Below the pieces are notes generated by a model. It was not told where the DNA came from and did not search any database. It saw only the letters and a program-made list of their open reading frames with translations. This document shows, piece after piece, positions 39,067 to 47,109 of a stretch of 64,000 nt of DNA. Position 1 is the first letter of the stretch; each line of letters opens with the position of its first letter. Source of the DNA: Pseudoalteromonas lipolytica (GTDB lineage Bacteria; Pseudomonadota; Gammaproteobacteria; Enterobacterales; Alteromonadaceae); contig NZ_LJTC01000007.1 of the NCBI RefSeq assembly GCF_001306915.1, positions 1 to 64,000 of the forward strand, read 5' to 3'. A program made the translations under genes and the position numbers.

Positions 39067-39113
39067 ACTTAGAGCTTAAAACTTAGGACTTAAGGCTTTT
39101 AACTTAAAGCTCC
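39065..39113 (-). repeat. Degenerate 7-bp repeat array in opposite orientation
   Basis: Seven in-phase heptads on the plus strand: GTACTTA, GAGCTTA, AAACTTA, GGACTTA, AGGCTTT, TAACTTA, AAGCTCC. The reverse complement has core TAAGY, which matches the GTMAGCY consensus of the upstream array. The two arrays are therefore plausibly the same repeat family facing each other across the terminator. Confidence 0.7.
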
Positions 39114-39265
39114 TCAGCTAAATTGTTACATCTTATTTCAAATACACACTTTATCGCTTAATTACGGCTATTCAGCGTTACTTCTGACATACATTTCATT
39201 TACCTCACTGGCACTTTTTTTACATCGCACTACAATGCAGACAAACTGATTTTGGAACACATACA

Positions 39266-42200
39266 ATGAATCTGACACGTAGTTCGCTGAAAAACCCTGC
39301 GAGTGTTATTGTCATCTTGGTGTTGATTATGTTGTTTGGCATGTTGAGTATTTTTAAACTGCCAATTCAGCTCACACCAGATATCGAGCAACCGCAGATC
39401 ACTATTTTCTCTGGCTGGCGCCAAGCAGCACCTGAAGAGATTGAATCGGTGATCATTGAGCCGCTCGAGAACGCAGTAAAAAACACCCCGGGTGCCTTAG
39501 AGGTTAATACTTACATTAACCGTGGCAATGGCTCGATCACGTTGACTTTTGCTGTTGGGCAAAACATGCAACAGGCCATGCTTGATGTGTTAACTAGCCT
39601 AAACCAAGCGCCGCCCCTGCCGTTAGATGCTTTTGATCCTGTGGTATTTGCTGGCGGTAATAATGGGGAAGCCGCTGCAACGTTACTGGTCACCCCAAAA
39701 GATTTTAATAGCGACAGCCTTGATTTAGACATGGCGCAGTTCCAAAAACAAATCGATGAATTTGTTGAGCCCCGTTTGGCACGTATTCCTGGTGTTGCCC
39801 GCGTTGATTTAGCCAGTGAGCGACCAAAAGAGTTACGTATCACCTTTGACCCCCACAAAGCCGCCGCACTTGGCGTCAGCCTTGACCAAATCAGTAACGT
39901 ATTAGCCAGCTCACGAGATACCTCTGGTGGCCTTGCTAATGTTGGCCGTCGTCAATATACCGTACGCTTTACTGGGCAATATGATTTATCAAGCATGGCA
40001 CAAATGCGCGTTGGTTATTCAGGCGATAGACCTATTTACCTTGGCGATATTGCAAGTGTAGAGCGCACTTTTTCTGACCGTTTAGGAATGAGTGGTCGAA
40101 ATGGTAAACCCGCGTATTACATTCGTATTTCGCGCGCAAACGAAGCTAATACCGTTGCCCTACTCGACGACATTAACCTTGCCATTAAAGAACTAAACGA
40201 AGGGCCGCTGGCTGAAAATGGCTTATCGATTGAATTAAGTTTTGATGCCTCAGTGCATATTCGTAACGCCTTGTCGTTAGTTAAAAGTAACTTAGGCCTA
40301 GGTGTTTTGCTGTCGTGTTTAATCTTGTGGCTGTTCTTTAGGGGCTTAAAGGCCACGTTTGTGATTGCAGCGACCATTCCTGTCTCTTTGTTAGTCGCGT
40401 TTTTAACGTTGAATATTTTTGACCGCAGCTTAAATGTTATTTCACTGGCGGGCCTTGCCTTTGCTGTTGGCTTAGTACTTGATGCCGCCATCATAGTGCA
40501 AGAAAACATCGCAAGGCTCAGAAGCGAAGGCTTTGATAGTAAAAAAGCCGCGCTAAAAGGTGCAGCTCAAGTAACAGGCGCTTTATTTGCCTCAACCACC
40601 ACCAGCGTTGCTATCTTCTTGCCAATTTTATTTATGGCAGGTATTGAGGGGCAGTTATTCTCTGACTTGGCGCTTACCTTATCCATTGCTGTAATTGCCT
40701 CTATGATTTGCGCAATTACACTTATTCCGTTGGCTAACCATTTTTGGCCAGACAAAGAGCTAAAAGCGGATCCTTATCGTGAATATTGGCACAAGCTGAC
40801 TAACTTCATCATGGCGCTTACCAATACCCGCGTTAAACAAATAGTATGGATAACAGCCTTATTAGGTGGCTCAGTCGTCGCGACCATGACCATGCTCCCG
40901 AAAACTGATTTTATGCCGCGCGCACCAACCGATGGCTTTTTCTTTAACTTGAACACCCCGCCTGGCGGCAATGTGCAGTTTATGGAAGAAGAGCTGCTGA
41001 TGCGTATTAAAAAGCGTTTAATGCCTTATTACACAGGTGAAAAAGAGCCGGGGATTAAAGATTTTAACTTTTATGCTTTTGGCGCAAATGCTGGCGGTTT
41101 TATTTATTCTGCCGATCCGCAACGTGTTGAAGAACTAATGAAGGTTGCCCGAGAAGAAATCTTCATCGATTTACCCGACACCCAAGTATTCTTCTTTAGA
41201 GGGTCGATGATCCAAGTTGCTAATGGCGGTGATGGTCGTAATATCAATATCGATTTAACGGGCCCAAATATGGACGAGCTAATCGCCGGTGCTAATGTGG
41301 CGCTGCAAGCTGTCACCGACGCAATGCCGAATGCCACCGCAAGGCCACAACCACGACTCGATATGGCAGAGCCAGAACTTAGGCTCACACCCAATGACCG
41401 CCGTATAACCCAAGCAGGGCTAACTCGTCGTGATGTATCTCAAGCAGTGCAAGCCTATACAGGTGGGTTATTTGTTAATGAATACTTTGATGGCAACGAA
41501 CGCATGAACGTGATTTTGCGCGGCATACCGTGGCAAACTCCAGAGGAGCTTAAAGCACTGCCTATTGTAACCCCGCAATCAGGTATTCAAACTTTAGGTG
41601 AGCTTGCCAATATTGAGCGCACCGTGGGGCCAACCCAGCTTAGACGTGTTAATGGCCGCCGTACCGTAAGTATTGTTGTCACGCCACCAGCGGACATGAG
41701 CTTGCAACAAGCGCAAACTATTCTCTCAGAGCAAGTTATGCCAAAAGTTCGTGCAAGCTTGCCTGACAGCTCTGGCGCGATTTTGGCGGGTAACGCACAA
41801 AAGATGAATTCGGCCATGCAAGAAATGACAATCAACTTTATCTTGGCTCTGTTTATTTTATTCTTGCTAATGACCGCATTGTTTAAGTCAGCCAAAGACA
41901 GCGCGTTAGTTTTACTGGTTATGCCACTGGCAATTGCAGGCGGTGTACTGGCCCTATTCGTACTTAACTTATTTACCTTCCAATCACTCGACTTACTGAC
42001 CATGATTGGCTTTATTATCTTGCTGGGTCTGGTGGTAAATAATGCCATTTTATTGGTTGACCAAACCCGTGTCGCGATGGCAGCAGGGCTCAGCCGAGAA
42101 GACGCCGTTCGCCAAGCAGTACTACTGCGCGCAAGACCCGTTTACTTAAGTACCTTAACCAGCTTATTTGGCATGCTGCCACTGATGCTAATGCCGGGGG

Positions 42201-42376
42201 TAGGATCAGAAATTTACCGTGGCCTTGCCACTGTGATAGTCGGCGGCATGGCCATTAGTGCCCTATTTACCCTGATATTAATGCCAAGTTTATTGCAACT
42301 TGGCAGACAACTGCCGCCCGCTAATAACAAACAGCAACCAGAAAAAACGCCTTTAAGCTTGGTATCGAATCAATGA
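39266..42376 (+). CDS. RND efflux transporter permease
   Basis: 1036 residues with the AcrB-type plan: helix 1 at the N-terminus (ASVIVILVLIMLFGMLSIF), two large periplasmic loops, and two six-helix bundles. Helix 4 reads GLVLDAAIIVQENIA, with one Asp (406) and Ala where AcrB has its second Asp. Helix 10 reads GLVVNNAILLVDQ, with Asn925 where AcrB has Lys940. The family exports drugs, dyes or lipids using proton influx; substrates cannot be told. The permease precedes its adaptor, the reverse of the usual order, and no TolC-type gene is nearby. It overlaps the next gene by 4 bp (ATGA). Confidence 0.93.
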   Translation: MNLTRSSLKNPASVIVILVLIMLFGMLSIFKLPIQLTPDIEQPQITIFSGWRQAAPEEIESVIIEPLENAVKNTPGALEVNTYINRGNGSITLTFAVGQNMQQAMLDVLTSLNQAPPLPLDAFDPVVFAGGNNGEAAATLLVTPKDFNSDSLDLDMAQFQKQIDEFVEPRLARIPGVARVDLASERPKELRITFDPHKAAALGVSLDQISNVLASSRDTSGGLANVGRRQYTVRFTGQYDLSSMAQMRVGYSGDRPIYLGDIASVERTFSDRLGMSGRNGKPAYYIRISRANEANTVALLDDINLAIKELNEGPLAENGLSIELSFDASVHIRNALSLVKSNLGLGVLLSCLILWLFFRGLKATFVIAATIPVSLLVAFLTLNIFDRSLNVISLAGLAFAVGLVLDAAIIVQENIARLRSEGFDSKKAALKGAAQVTGALFASTTTSVAIFLPILFMAGIEGQLFSDLALTLSIAVIASMICAITLIPLANHFWPDKELKADPYREYWHKLTNFIMALTNTRVKQIVWITALLGGSVVATMTMLPKTDFMPRAPTDGFFFNLNTPPGGNVQFMEEELLMRIKKRLMPYYTGEKEPGIKDFNFYAFGANAGGFIYSADPQRVEELMKVAREEIFIDLPDTQVFFFRGSMIQVANGGDGRNINIDLTGPNMDELIAGANVALQAVTDAMPNATARPQPRLDMAEPELRLTPNDRRITQAGLTRRDVSQAVQAYTGGLFVNEYFDGNERMNVILRGIPWQTPEELKALPIVTPQSGIQTLGELANIERTVGPTQLRRVNGRRTVSIVVTPPADMSLQQAQTILSEQVMPKVRASLPDSSGAILAGNAQKMNSAMQEMTINFILALFILFLLMTALFKSAKDSALVLLVMPLAIAGGVLALFVLNLFTFQSLDLLTMIGFIILLGLVVNNAILLVDQTRVAMAAGLSREDAVRQAVLLRARPVYLSTLTSLFGMLPLMLMPGVGSEIYRGLATVIVGGMAISALFTLILMPSLLQLGRQLPPANNKQQPEKTPLSLVSNQ

Positions 42377-43464
42377 GTATTAAAACAATGAACACACCTT
42401 TTCGTAAATTAACCGCTCGCTTTTGTGCGCTATTCAGTCTTATCGCATTTAACGCCTTTGCAGTCGTACCTGTTACAGTAGAAACCGTCACACAAGCCCC
42501 GCTGACAAGCGAAATTGAAGTCAGCGGCACTTTGTATGGCAAAGATGATGTAACCCTAACAGCAGGCGTAAGCGGCCGTTTATTATATGTTGTTGAGCCA
42601 GGTACTTTGGTTAAAAGTGGCGACACCCTAGTTCGTATGGATACCTTACCGCTTGAACTTGAAAAAGCACGCCAACAAGAAATGCTCAATCGCGCCAAAA
42701 TAAACCTACGCTTATATCAACAAGAGCTCGCTCGTTTACAAAAACTCGCCAAAGCCAGCAGTGCTGCAGCAAGCCAAGTCGATGATATGCAAAATAAGCA
42801 TGACCTTGCGTTATCTGATATCTCACTGGCTAAGGTTGAATTAAAAGTGATAGACGATCAACTTTCGCGTGCAACCGTGCGCGCCCCATTTGATGGCGTG
42901 ATCAGCGAGCGTTTTAAACGCGCTGGTCGCGAAATAAATCGTGCTGATGAACTGGTCACCCTGCTCGATATTAATAACTTAGAAGTAAGACTGTACGTGC
43001 CTGTTAAATACTTAAAGTTTTTACACAAAGGCATAGAGTTACCGATTCAAGCCGGCGACTTATCAGCCCCAGATATGACAACAGCCACCGTAACAGCGGT
43101 GATCCCATCAACCGATCCGCGTTCACAAACTGTAGAAGTACGTGCCCTACTGCCAAATGATGCTGAGCAAACATGGGCAATTGGCCAACTGGTTGATGTA
43201 GCTGTGCCACTAAAAAGCAAAGGGGATGTACTACTGGTGAATCGCGATGCGCTGATTTTACGCAAAAAAGGCACCCATATCGTCAAAATCGACAACGACA
43301 ACAAAGCCCTGCAAATTCCCGTAAAAGTCGGTAATGGCAAAGATAAACTGGTTGAAGTCACCCCGACTTCAAACATCGCTTTAAATGCGGGCGATAAAGT
43401 GGCAGTACGCGGCGCCGAGCAACTACAAACTGGGCAAGAAGTCGAAGTTCAGGTAAAGCAATAA
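42373..43464 (+). CDS. RND efflux periplasmic adaptor (membrane fusion protein)
   Basis: 363 residues. The signal peptide runs to about residue 32 (LIAFNAFA). Then come a beta-barrel/lipoyl half motif (VSGRLLYVVEPGTLVKSGDTLVRMD), an alpha-hairpin coiled coil (~95-150), the second lipoyl half (ATVRAPFDGVISERFK), the beta-barrel domain and a membrane-proximal C-terminus. It bridges the permease to an outer membrane channel. No lipobox Cys is seen, so it is anchored otherwise or soluble. It is translationally coupled to the permease. Confidence 0.92.
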   Translation: MSIKTMNTPFRKLTARFCALFSLIAFNAFAVVPVTVETVTQAPLTSEIEVSGTLYGKDDVTLTAGVSGRLLYVVEPGTLVKSGDTLVRMDTLPLELEKARQQEMLNRAKINLRLYQQELARLQKLAKASSAAASQVDDMQNKHDLALSDISLAKVELKVIDDQLSRATVRAPFDGVISERFKRAGREINRADELVTLLDINNLEVRLYVPVKYLKFLHKGIELPIQAGDLSAPDMTTATVTAVIPSTDPRSQTVEVRALLPNDAEQTWAIGQLVDVAVPLKSKGDVLLVNRDALILRKKGTHIVKIDNDNKALQIPVKVGNGKDKLVEVTPTSNIALNAGDKVAVRGAEQLQTGQEVEVQVKQ

Positions 43465-43481
43465 CTGCAAGGCTTGAGATG

Positions 43482-43516
43482 ACTGCCAGCTATTAAATAT
43501 TTTAAGAGCTGGCAGT
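43482..43516 (+). terminator. Hairpin after the RND operon
   Basis: actgccagct (43482-43491) pairs perfectly with agctggcagt (43507-43516) around an AT loop. No U tract follows, so it may be a weak or factor-dependent terminator, or it may protect the mRNA 3' end. Confidence 0.5.
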
Positions 43517-43588
43517 TATGATAAAGGGTAGTAATGATTATTAAGAGTTGCGCTTGTTTTTGACTTTCTAGGAAGCAAAAAAGCAAGA

Positions 43589-44005
43589 TCAGGGCCCTTC
43601 GACTTCCTTACTATCCTGAGTACCTAATTTAATTCCGATGACAGTACCAACAATCGCAAAGGCTATACTCAAAGGCACTTCTACAAACCATAAAGGTGGG
43701 ATAAATAACGTTTGTAATAGTATCGATACAATTACTGTTCCCACTATAAAGCTCAGTAAATATACACTTAGGGCATTATTCCAAGCTTTTACAACATTGC
43801 GCTTAGCCAGAACGGTATAGATACCTGCATTCAATAAATAAGATGGTAATAACTGGTATGTAAAATATTTGCCGAATGAGAGTGAAGCTAAGTTATCACT
43901 TCCAATTATTAGAGTGATAAAAGTACTTAATACGGTACCTAAAACCAGCATGACTAAAGTGTATTTTACTATCCTTAAACTATTCAATTTGTCTCCATGT
44001 ATCAT
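43589..44005 (-). CDS. Hypothetical membrane protein, four helices
   Basis: 138 residues with four predicted transmembrane helices (about 13-35, 47-63, 78-98, 105-125) and a polar acidic C-tail (TQDSKEVEGP). I do not recognise a family. The start ATG 44005 lacks an obvious ribosome site, which lowers confidence in the exact start. It is a single gene in the accessory pocket between the RND operon and the phh genes, with no partner that suggests a function. Confidence 0.6.
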   Translation of the reverse strand: MIHGDKLNSLRIVKYTLVMLVLGTVLSTFITLIIGSDNLASLSFGKYFTYQLLPSYLLNAGIYTVLAKRNVVKAWNNALSVYLLSFIVGTVIVSILLQTLFIPPLWFVEVPLSIAFAIVGTVIGIKLGTQDSKEVEGP

Positions 44006-44185
44006 GTCACAATCATGATTTAGAAATGATTAACTAGATACACTAACGCAGAACTAAGTTAACAGCTACGATTCGCGTTTAAAATACTCGCCTTATAATG
44101 CTTTAAAATAGTGAATCATTCTAATAACCTCTTTTATTTCATAGCAATAAAGAGGTTCCCAGCGAAAGCTTAGTGGCAAACACCA

Positions 44186-44440
44186 CTATAGCAATGAACC
44201 TGTGTAAAATTTTGTCTCTTGCTTACTGAATTTAAACTTACATCCTTTAAGGGCTGAACCAAATCTTAAGTTTCTTGGCTTTTCACCTGTTTTAAGTGCT
44301 TCATTTGCTTGAGAGATAGATAGCATATTTACTTCTAAGTCAATATAACCATGGCTACAGCCAACCTTTCCTACTTTTATTGAAATAGGATCAGAGTTTT
44401 CAATATGCTCGATTACTATATCATCTAATATAAATTTCAT
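44186..44440 (-). CDS. Small hypothetical protein
   Basis: 84 residues, soluble and charged, with three Cys or near-Cys positions (GCSHG near 28, KGCKF near 67). There is no signal peptide or helix-turn-helix that I can see. ATG 44440 is preceded by AAGAG five bases upstream, which supports translation. It lies alone, 147 bp from the divergent antitoxin gene. The product is unknown. Confidence 0.55.
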   Translation of the reverse strand: MKFILDDIVIEHIENSDPISIKVGKVGCSHGYIDLEVNMLSISQANEALKTGEKPRNLRFGSALKGCKFKFSKQETKFYTGSLL

Positions 44441-44587
44441 AATTCTCTTATGTATGTTGCGTGCCTTATATAATCAGTGCCTTGCAAATTAAACTACAGA
44501 ACCCAAACTAATCGTGCGATTTAATTATTTTGACCATTTAATGCTTTTTAATAGAATTCCCCTATCACTTTATTTTAGAGGTCAGCC

Positions 44588-44830
44588 ATGAATACACTAA
44601 CAGCAAATGATGCAAAACGTAATTTTGCTGAGCGACTTTTAAACGCCCAGCGTGAACCTATTAAAATTAGTAAAAACAACGAGGACGCCGTAGAGTTTAT
44701 GTCTATAAAGGATTTTGAAGAATTAAAAAATAAGAAAGTCGACTATATTAAGCATTGCTTTGAAAACGCAACAAGAGACTTAGCTCAAGGTAATGTAGTT
44801 GATGGTAAAGACTTCTTGGATACTTTATAA
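44588..44830 (+). CDS. Phd/YefM-type antitoxin
   Basis: 80 residues. The N-terminus (MNTLTANDAKRNFAERLLNAQREPIKISKN) matches the Phd/YefM DNA-binding fold (typical xxAxxxFxxLL...P..I), and the C-terminal half is the flexible toxin-binding tail. A GAGG ribosome site precedes the ATG. Such proteins repress their own operon and neutralise a toxin encoded just downstream. Here the downstream toxin frame lacks its N-terminal part, so this is probably an orphan antitoxin. Confidence 0.85.
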   Translation: MNTLTANDAKRNFAERLLNAQREPIKISKNNEDAVEFMSIKDFEELKNKKVDYIKHCFENATRDLAQGNVVDGKDFLDTL

Positions 44831-45011
44831 AACATTATGCAAAAGAGAAGTTACAAAAAATCCAGAAATTGGGCGTAGCTGTAATGACATTTATCCAAAT
44901 GGTTTTTACTTTCCTATTGGTAAACACACTGCTTATTTTATTAAAGAAGATGGTTTTATAATGATTGTTGCCGTACTAAACCAATCTCAGCTTCCTGAAA
45001 ACCACTTATAA
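44831..45011 (+). pseudogene. Remnant of a ParE/RelE-type toxin gene
   Basis: Directly after the antitoxin stop, an open frame encodes about 60 residues resembling the C-terminal two-thirds of ParE. It shows the KNPEIGRSCNDIYPNGFYFPIGKH..YF turn-strand pattern followed by IMIVAVLNQSQLP, where ParE has its I.RILH..... strand. The first ~35 residues of a usual ~95-residue ParE (two N-terminal helices) are missing. The only in-frame ATG (44799) lies inside the antitoxin gene and gives unrelated residues. I call this a 5'-deleted toxin pseudogene. Confidence 0.7.
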
Positions 45012-45041
45012 TTGCACCACCTTTCACAAAGCCAACACCTC

Positions 45042-45611
45042 TCACTGCAAACAGCCATACCCTTTTAATGAAATTTCTTGAGTATTCGCGCCACTTTGGT
45101 TTTTATGTTGAATGATCAAACGCGAATCTTGGCTAGTAAAGGTAAAGGTTCCGAGCCAAGGTAGCTGGGCTATGGGTTGCATGTGGTAAAAACCGTTGGC
45201 ATCAAAGCATATAAATGAGAACTCATGATGTACCGGGGCAAATACGCCATAATCAGCGGTAAATACAGCAATGTTGTCTTGCAGCATAAAGTGTTTCGCT
45301 TGCGTGCCCGCTACTAAATACCAAAAGCATATTGCTGTCATTATCACCACCTGTAAGCCGCCGAGTAAAAAGACTGAAAATTTAACAATACGGGTCGATT
45401 TACTAGCTTCCATATAAAGGCGCTTTGCTTTGAGTAATAACCAAAGCCCAATGGCAACCATAGTGAGCTTTACAATCATTAGTACTACGCCTACTTGATA
45501 CATCAGCTTAGGGCTATGCCATTGAATACCAAATGTTTGCGGGATAAACAAGCTATCAATTAAGGGCAGTAAAATGAGTAGGAATGGCAGAATAAGCGCT
45601 TTGTTTTTCAT
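45042..45611 (-). CDS. Hypothetical membrane protein with C-terminal soluble domain
   Basis: 189 residues from ATG 45611, which has AGAAAAG upstream; the frame extends to 45635. Three hydrophobic helices lie at about 5-25, 40-62 and 78-100. A ~90-residue beta-rich soluble part follows (FDANGFYHMQPIAQLPWLG), probably periplasmic. No family is recognised. It lies downstream of the phhB terminator on the same strand. Confidence 0.6.
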   Translation of the reverse strand: MKNKALILPFLLILLPLIDSLFIPQTFGIQWHSPKLMYQVGVVLMIVKLTMVAIGLWLLLKAKRLYMEASKSTRIVKFSVFLLGGLQVVIMTAICFWYLVAGTQAKHFMLQDNIAVFTADYGVFAPVHHEFSFICFDANGFYHMQPIAQLPWLGTFTFTSQDSRLIIQHKNQSGANTQEISLKGYGCLQ

Positions 45612-45678
45612 TATTTTCTTTTCTCGTGTTCTCACAAAGATAAGAGTTCAATGTTAATTCTTGGACTCTAAAAAAGCA

Positions 45679-45707
45679 AAAAGGCGCAACCTGAGGTTAC
45701 GCCTTTT
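45679..45707. terminator. Bidirectional terminator after phhB
   Basis: aaaaggcg..aacc pairs with ggtt..cgcctttt, extended by one mismatch, with A-rich and T-rich flanks on both sides. It closes phhA-phhB. Confidence 0.85.
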
Positions 45708-45731
45708 ATCGTTCTGGGCAGAACTTAAAAT

Positions 45732-46076
45732 TTACAGTGCAGCGAATACATCGTCTGTTTTAGCAGCACAGATAAAATCATTTTTGTGTAACCCTTTGAT
45801 AGAGTGGCTCCACCAAGTAACGGTTACTTTGCCCCACTCGGTTAACAGACCTGGGTGGTGACCTTCTTCTTCAGCCATATCGCCCACTTTATTAGTGAAC
45901 TCAAGTGCTTGCTTGAAGTTTTTAAACTTGTAAACACGCTCTAATTGCATAATGCCGTCGCGCACTTCAGGAACCCAGTCTGGGATCATTTTGATCAATT
46001 CTGCTAATTCAGCATCAGATACTTTAGGCGCATCCGCACGACACGCTTCACACTTTTGTGTGCTTAATGAAGACAT
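45732..46076 (-). CDS. phhB: 4a-hydroxytetrahydrobiopterin dehydratase (pterin carbinolamine dehydratase)
   Basis: 114 residues. The PCD signature is visible: [21 protein letters not shown], with the paired catalytic His, and [11 protein letters not shown]. It dehydrates the 4a-carbinolamine produced by phenylalanine hydroxylase so the pterin cofactor can be recycled. It lies 9 bp after phhA in the same unit. A CxxC-like pair near the N-terminus (KCEACRA) is common in this subfamily. Confidence 0.95.
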   Translation of the reverse strand: MSSLSTQKCEACRADAPKVSDAELAELIKMIPDWVPEVRDGIMQLERVYKFKNFKQALEFTNKVGDMAEEEGHHPGLLTEWGKVTVTWWSHSIKGLHKNDFICAAKTDDVFAAL

Positions 46077-46085
46077 TATAAATCC

Positions 46086-46883
46086 TTAACTTGCTAATTT
46101 TTCTTTAGGAGGAAACTTTGGCTCATGTAGCCCTAATTCTTTTGCTTTACTCACCAGCGACATGATATCCATTTGTGAAATATCAAATAAGTCATTGATT
46201 GAGTTAATGGTGTAGTACACAGGCTGCATAATATCAATACGATAAGGTGTACGTAATACATCAAGCACGTTCATCGCATTGATTTCTGGCTTATCTGAGT
46301 ACACGTATTGTGTTTCGCCTGGGCTTGATAAAATACCACCACCATAAATTCGCAGACCTTGTTCGGTTTGCATTAAACCAAACTCAACAGTAAACCAGTA
46401 AAGGCGTGCTAAATAAACACGATCTTTCTTTTCAGCGGCATAACCTAACTGACCATATTTGTGTGTAAACTCAGCAAATGCTGGGTTGGTAAGCATGGCA
46501 CAATGACCAAAAATCTCGTGGAAGATATCTGGCTCTTGTAAGTAGTCAAACTCTTCACGGCTGCGAATAAAGGTCGCAACTGGGAACTGCTTGTTTGCTA
46601 GTAATCGAAAGAACTCATCAAAATCGATCAGTGCCGGAACAGGCGCAACTTGCCAGCCCGTTGTTTCGAGTAACACTTCGTTGAGTTCACTAAGTTGTGG
46701 AATACGATCTGTTGGTAAATTAATTTTCTTAAGACCTGCTAAATATTCATCACAGGCTTTACCTTCTATGCAAGCGAGTTGGCGAGCAACTAGCTCAGAC
46801 CATATTTTATTTTCTTCTTCGCTCCAATGGATAACCCCATTTTCATCAGGTTGCTTGGAGGTGTAATTACTTGCTTTAGCCAT
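46086..46883 (-). CDS. phhA: Phenylalanine 4-monooxygenase
   Basis: 265 residues, the usual bacterial length. The non-haem iron ligands are visible: two His in FHEIFGHCAM near 120-126, and the Glu in FGLMQTEQGLRIYGGG near 168. It hydroxylates phenylalanine to tyrosine with O2 and tetrahydropterin. ATG 46883 follows AGAAGG. It is the first gene of phhA-phhB. A tandem 10-bp repeat lies just upstream (46905-46924). Confidence 0.97.
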   Translation of the reverse strand: MAKASNYTSKQPDENGVIHWSEEENKIWSELVARQLACIEGKACDEYLAGLKKINLPTDRIPQLSELNEVLLETTGWQVAPVPALIDFDEFFRLLANKQFPVATFIRSREEFDYLQEPDIFHEIFGHCAMLTNPAFAEFTHKYGQLGYAAEKKDRVYLARLYWFTVEFGLMQTEQGLRIYGGGILSSPGETQYVYSDKPEINAMNVLDVLRTPYRIDIMQPVYYTINSINDLFDISQMDIMSLVSKAKELGLHEPKFPPKEKLAS

Positions 46884-46904
46884 AATAACCTTCTTCGTTA
46901 AATC

Positions 46905-46924
46905 TTGATCAGTATTGATCAGAA
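46905..46924. promoter_or_regulatory. Tandem 10-bp repeat upstream of phhA
   Basis: TTGATCAGTA followed directly by TTGATCAGAA, 22 bp before the phhA ATG. Each unit contains the palindrome TGATCA. One helical turn of spacing suits a cooperative protein site. It is a possible operator; the regulator is unknown. Confidence 0.4.
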
Positions 46925-46976
46925 TCTCATTAACTTGTTAAGCCGATACTATGTAAAAGTAAGCGAAATTTTAATA

Positions 46977-47015
46977 GTTAAGGCTGTTTCTAAGGTTTGC
47001 AGAAACAGCCTTAAC
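46977..47015 (-). terminator. Long perfect hairpin after methionine gamma-lyase gene
   Basis: GTTAAGGCTGTTTCT (46977-46991) is perfectly complementary to AGAAACAGCCTTAAC (47001-47015): a 15-bp stem with a 9-base loop. The following minus-strand sequence (tattaaaattt) is only partly U-rich. It lies ~95 bp after the gene at 47110-48291. Confidence 0.7.
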
Positions 47016-47109
47016 GTAAAGTTAAAATTACACTGAGAGATCTAAAGGTTTACACACCACATTTTTAAAGGGATAAAAGCAAGCACTACCGTAAATTTAA
47101 AATTACATC

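Larger units (their letters stand above)
38946..39265. other. Non-coding spacer between dapD and RND operon
   Basis: 320 bases with no real ORF. Contents in order: a plus-oriented heptad array (38951-39020), an intrinsic terminator (39033-39066), an oppositely oriented heptad array (39065-39113), and an AT-rich stretch of ~150 bases. The last part presumably holds the promoter for the RND operon; I see no near-consensus promoter there. Confidence 0.75.

Noticed and set aside
44799..45011. Intact 70-residue toxin gene
   Set aside because: Its start lies inside the antitoxin gene and its first ~10 residues are an out-of-frame reading; the ParE-like part lacks the N-terminal helices.
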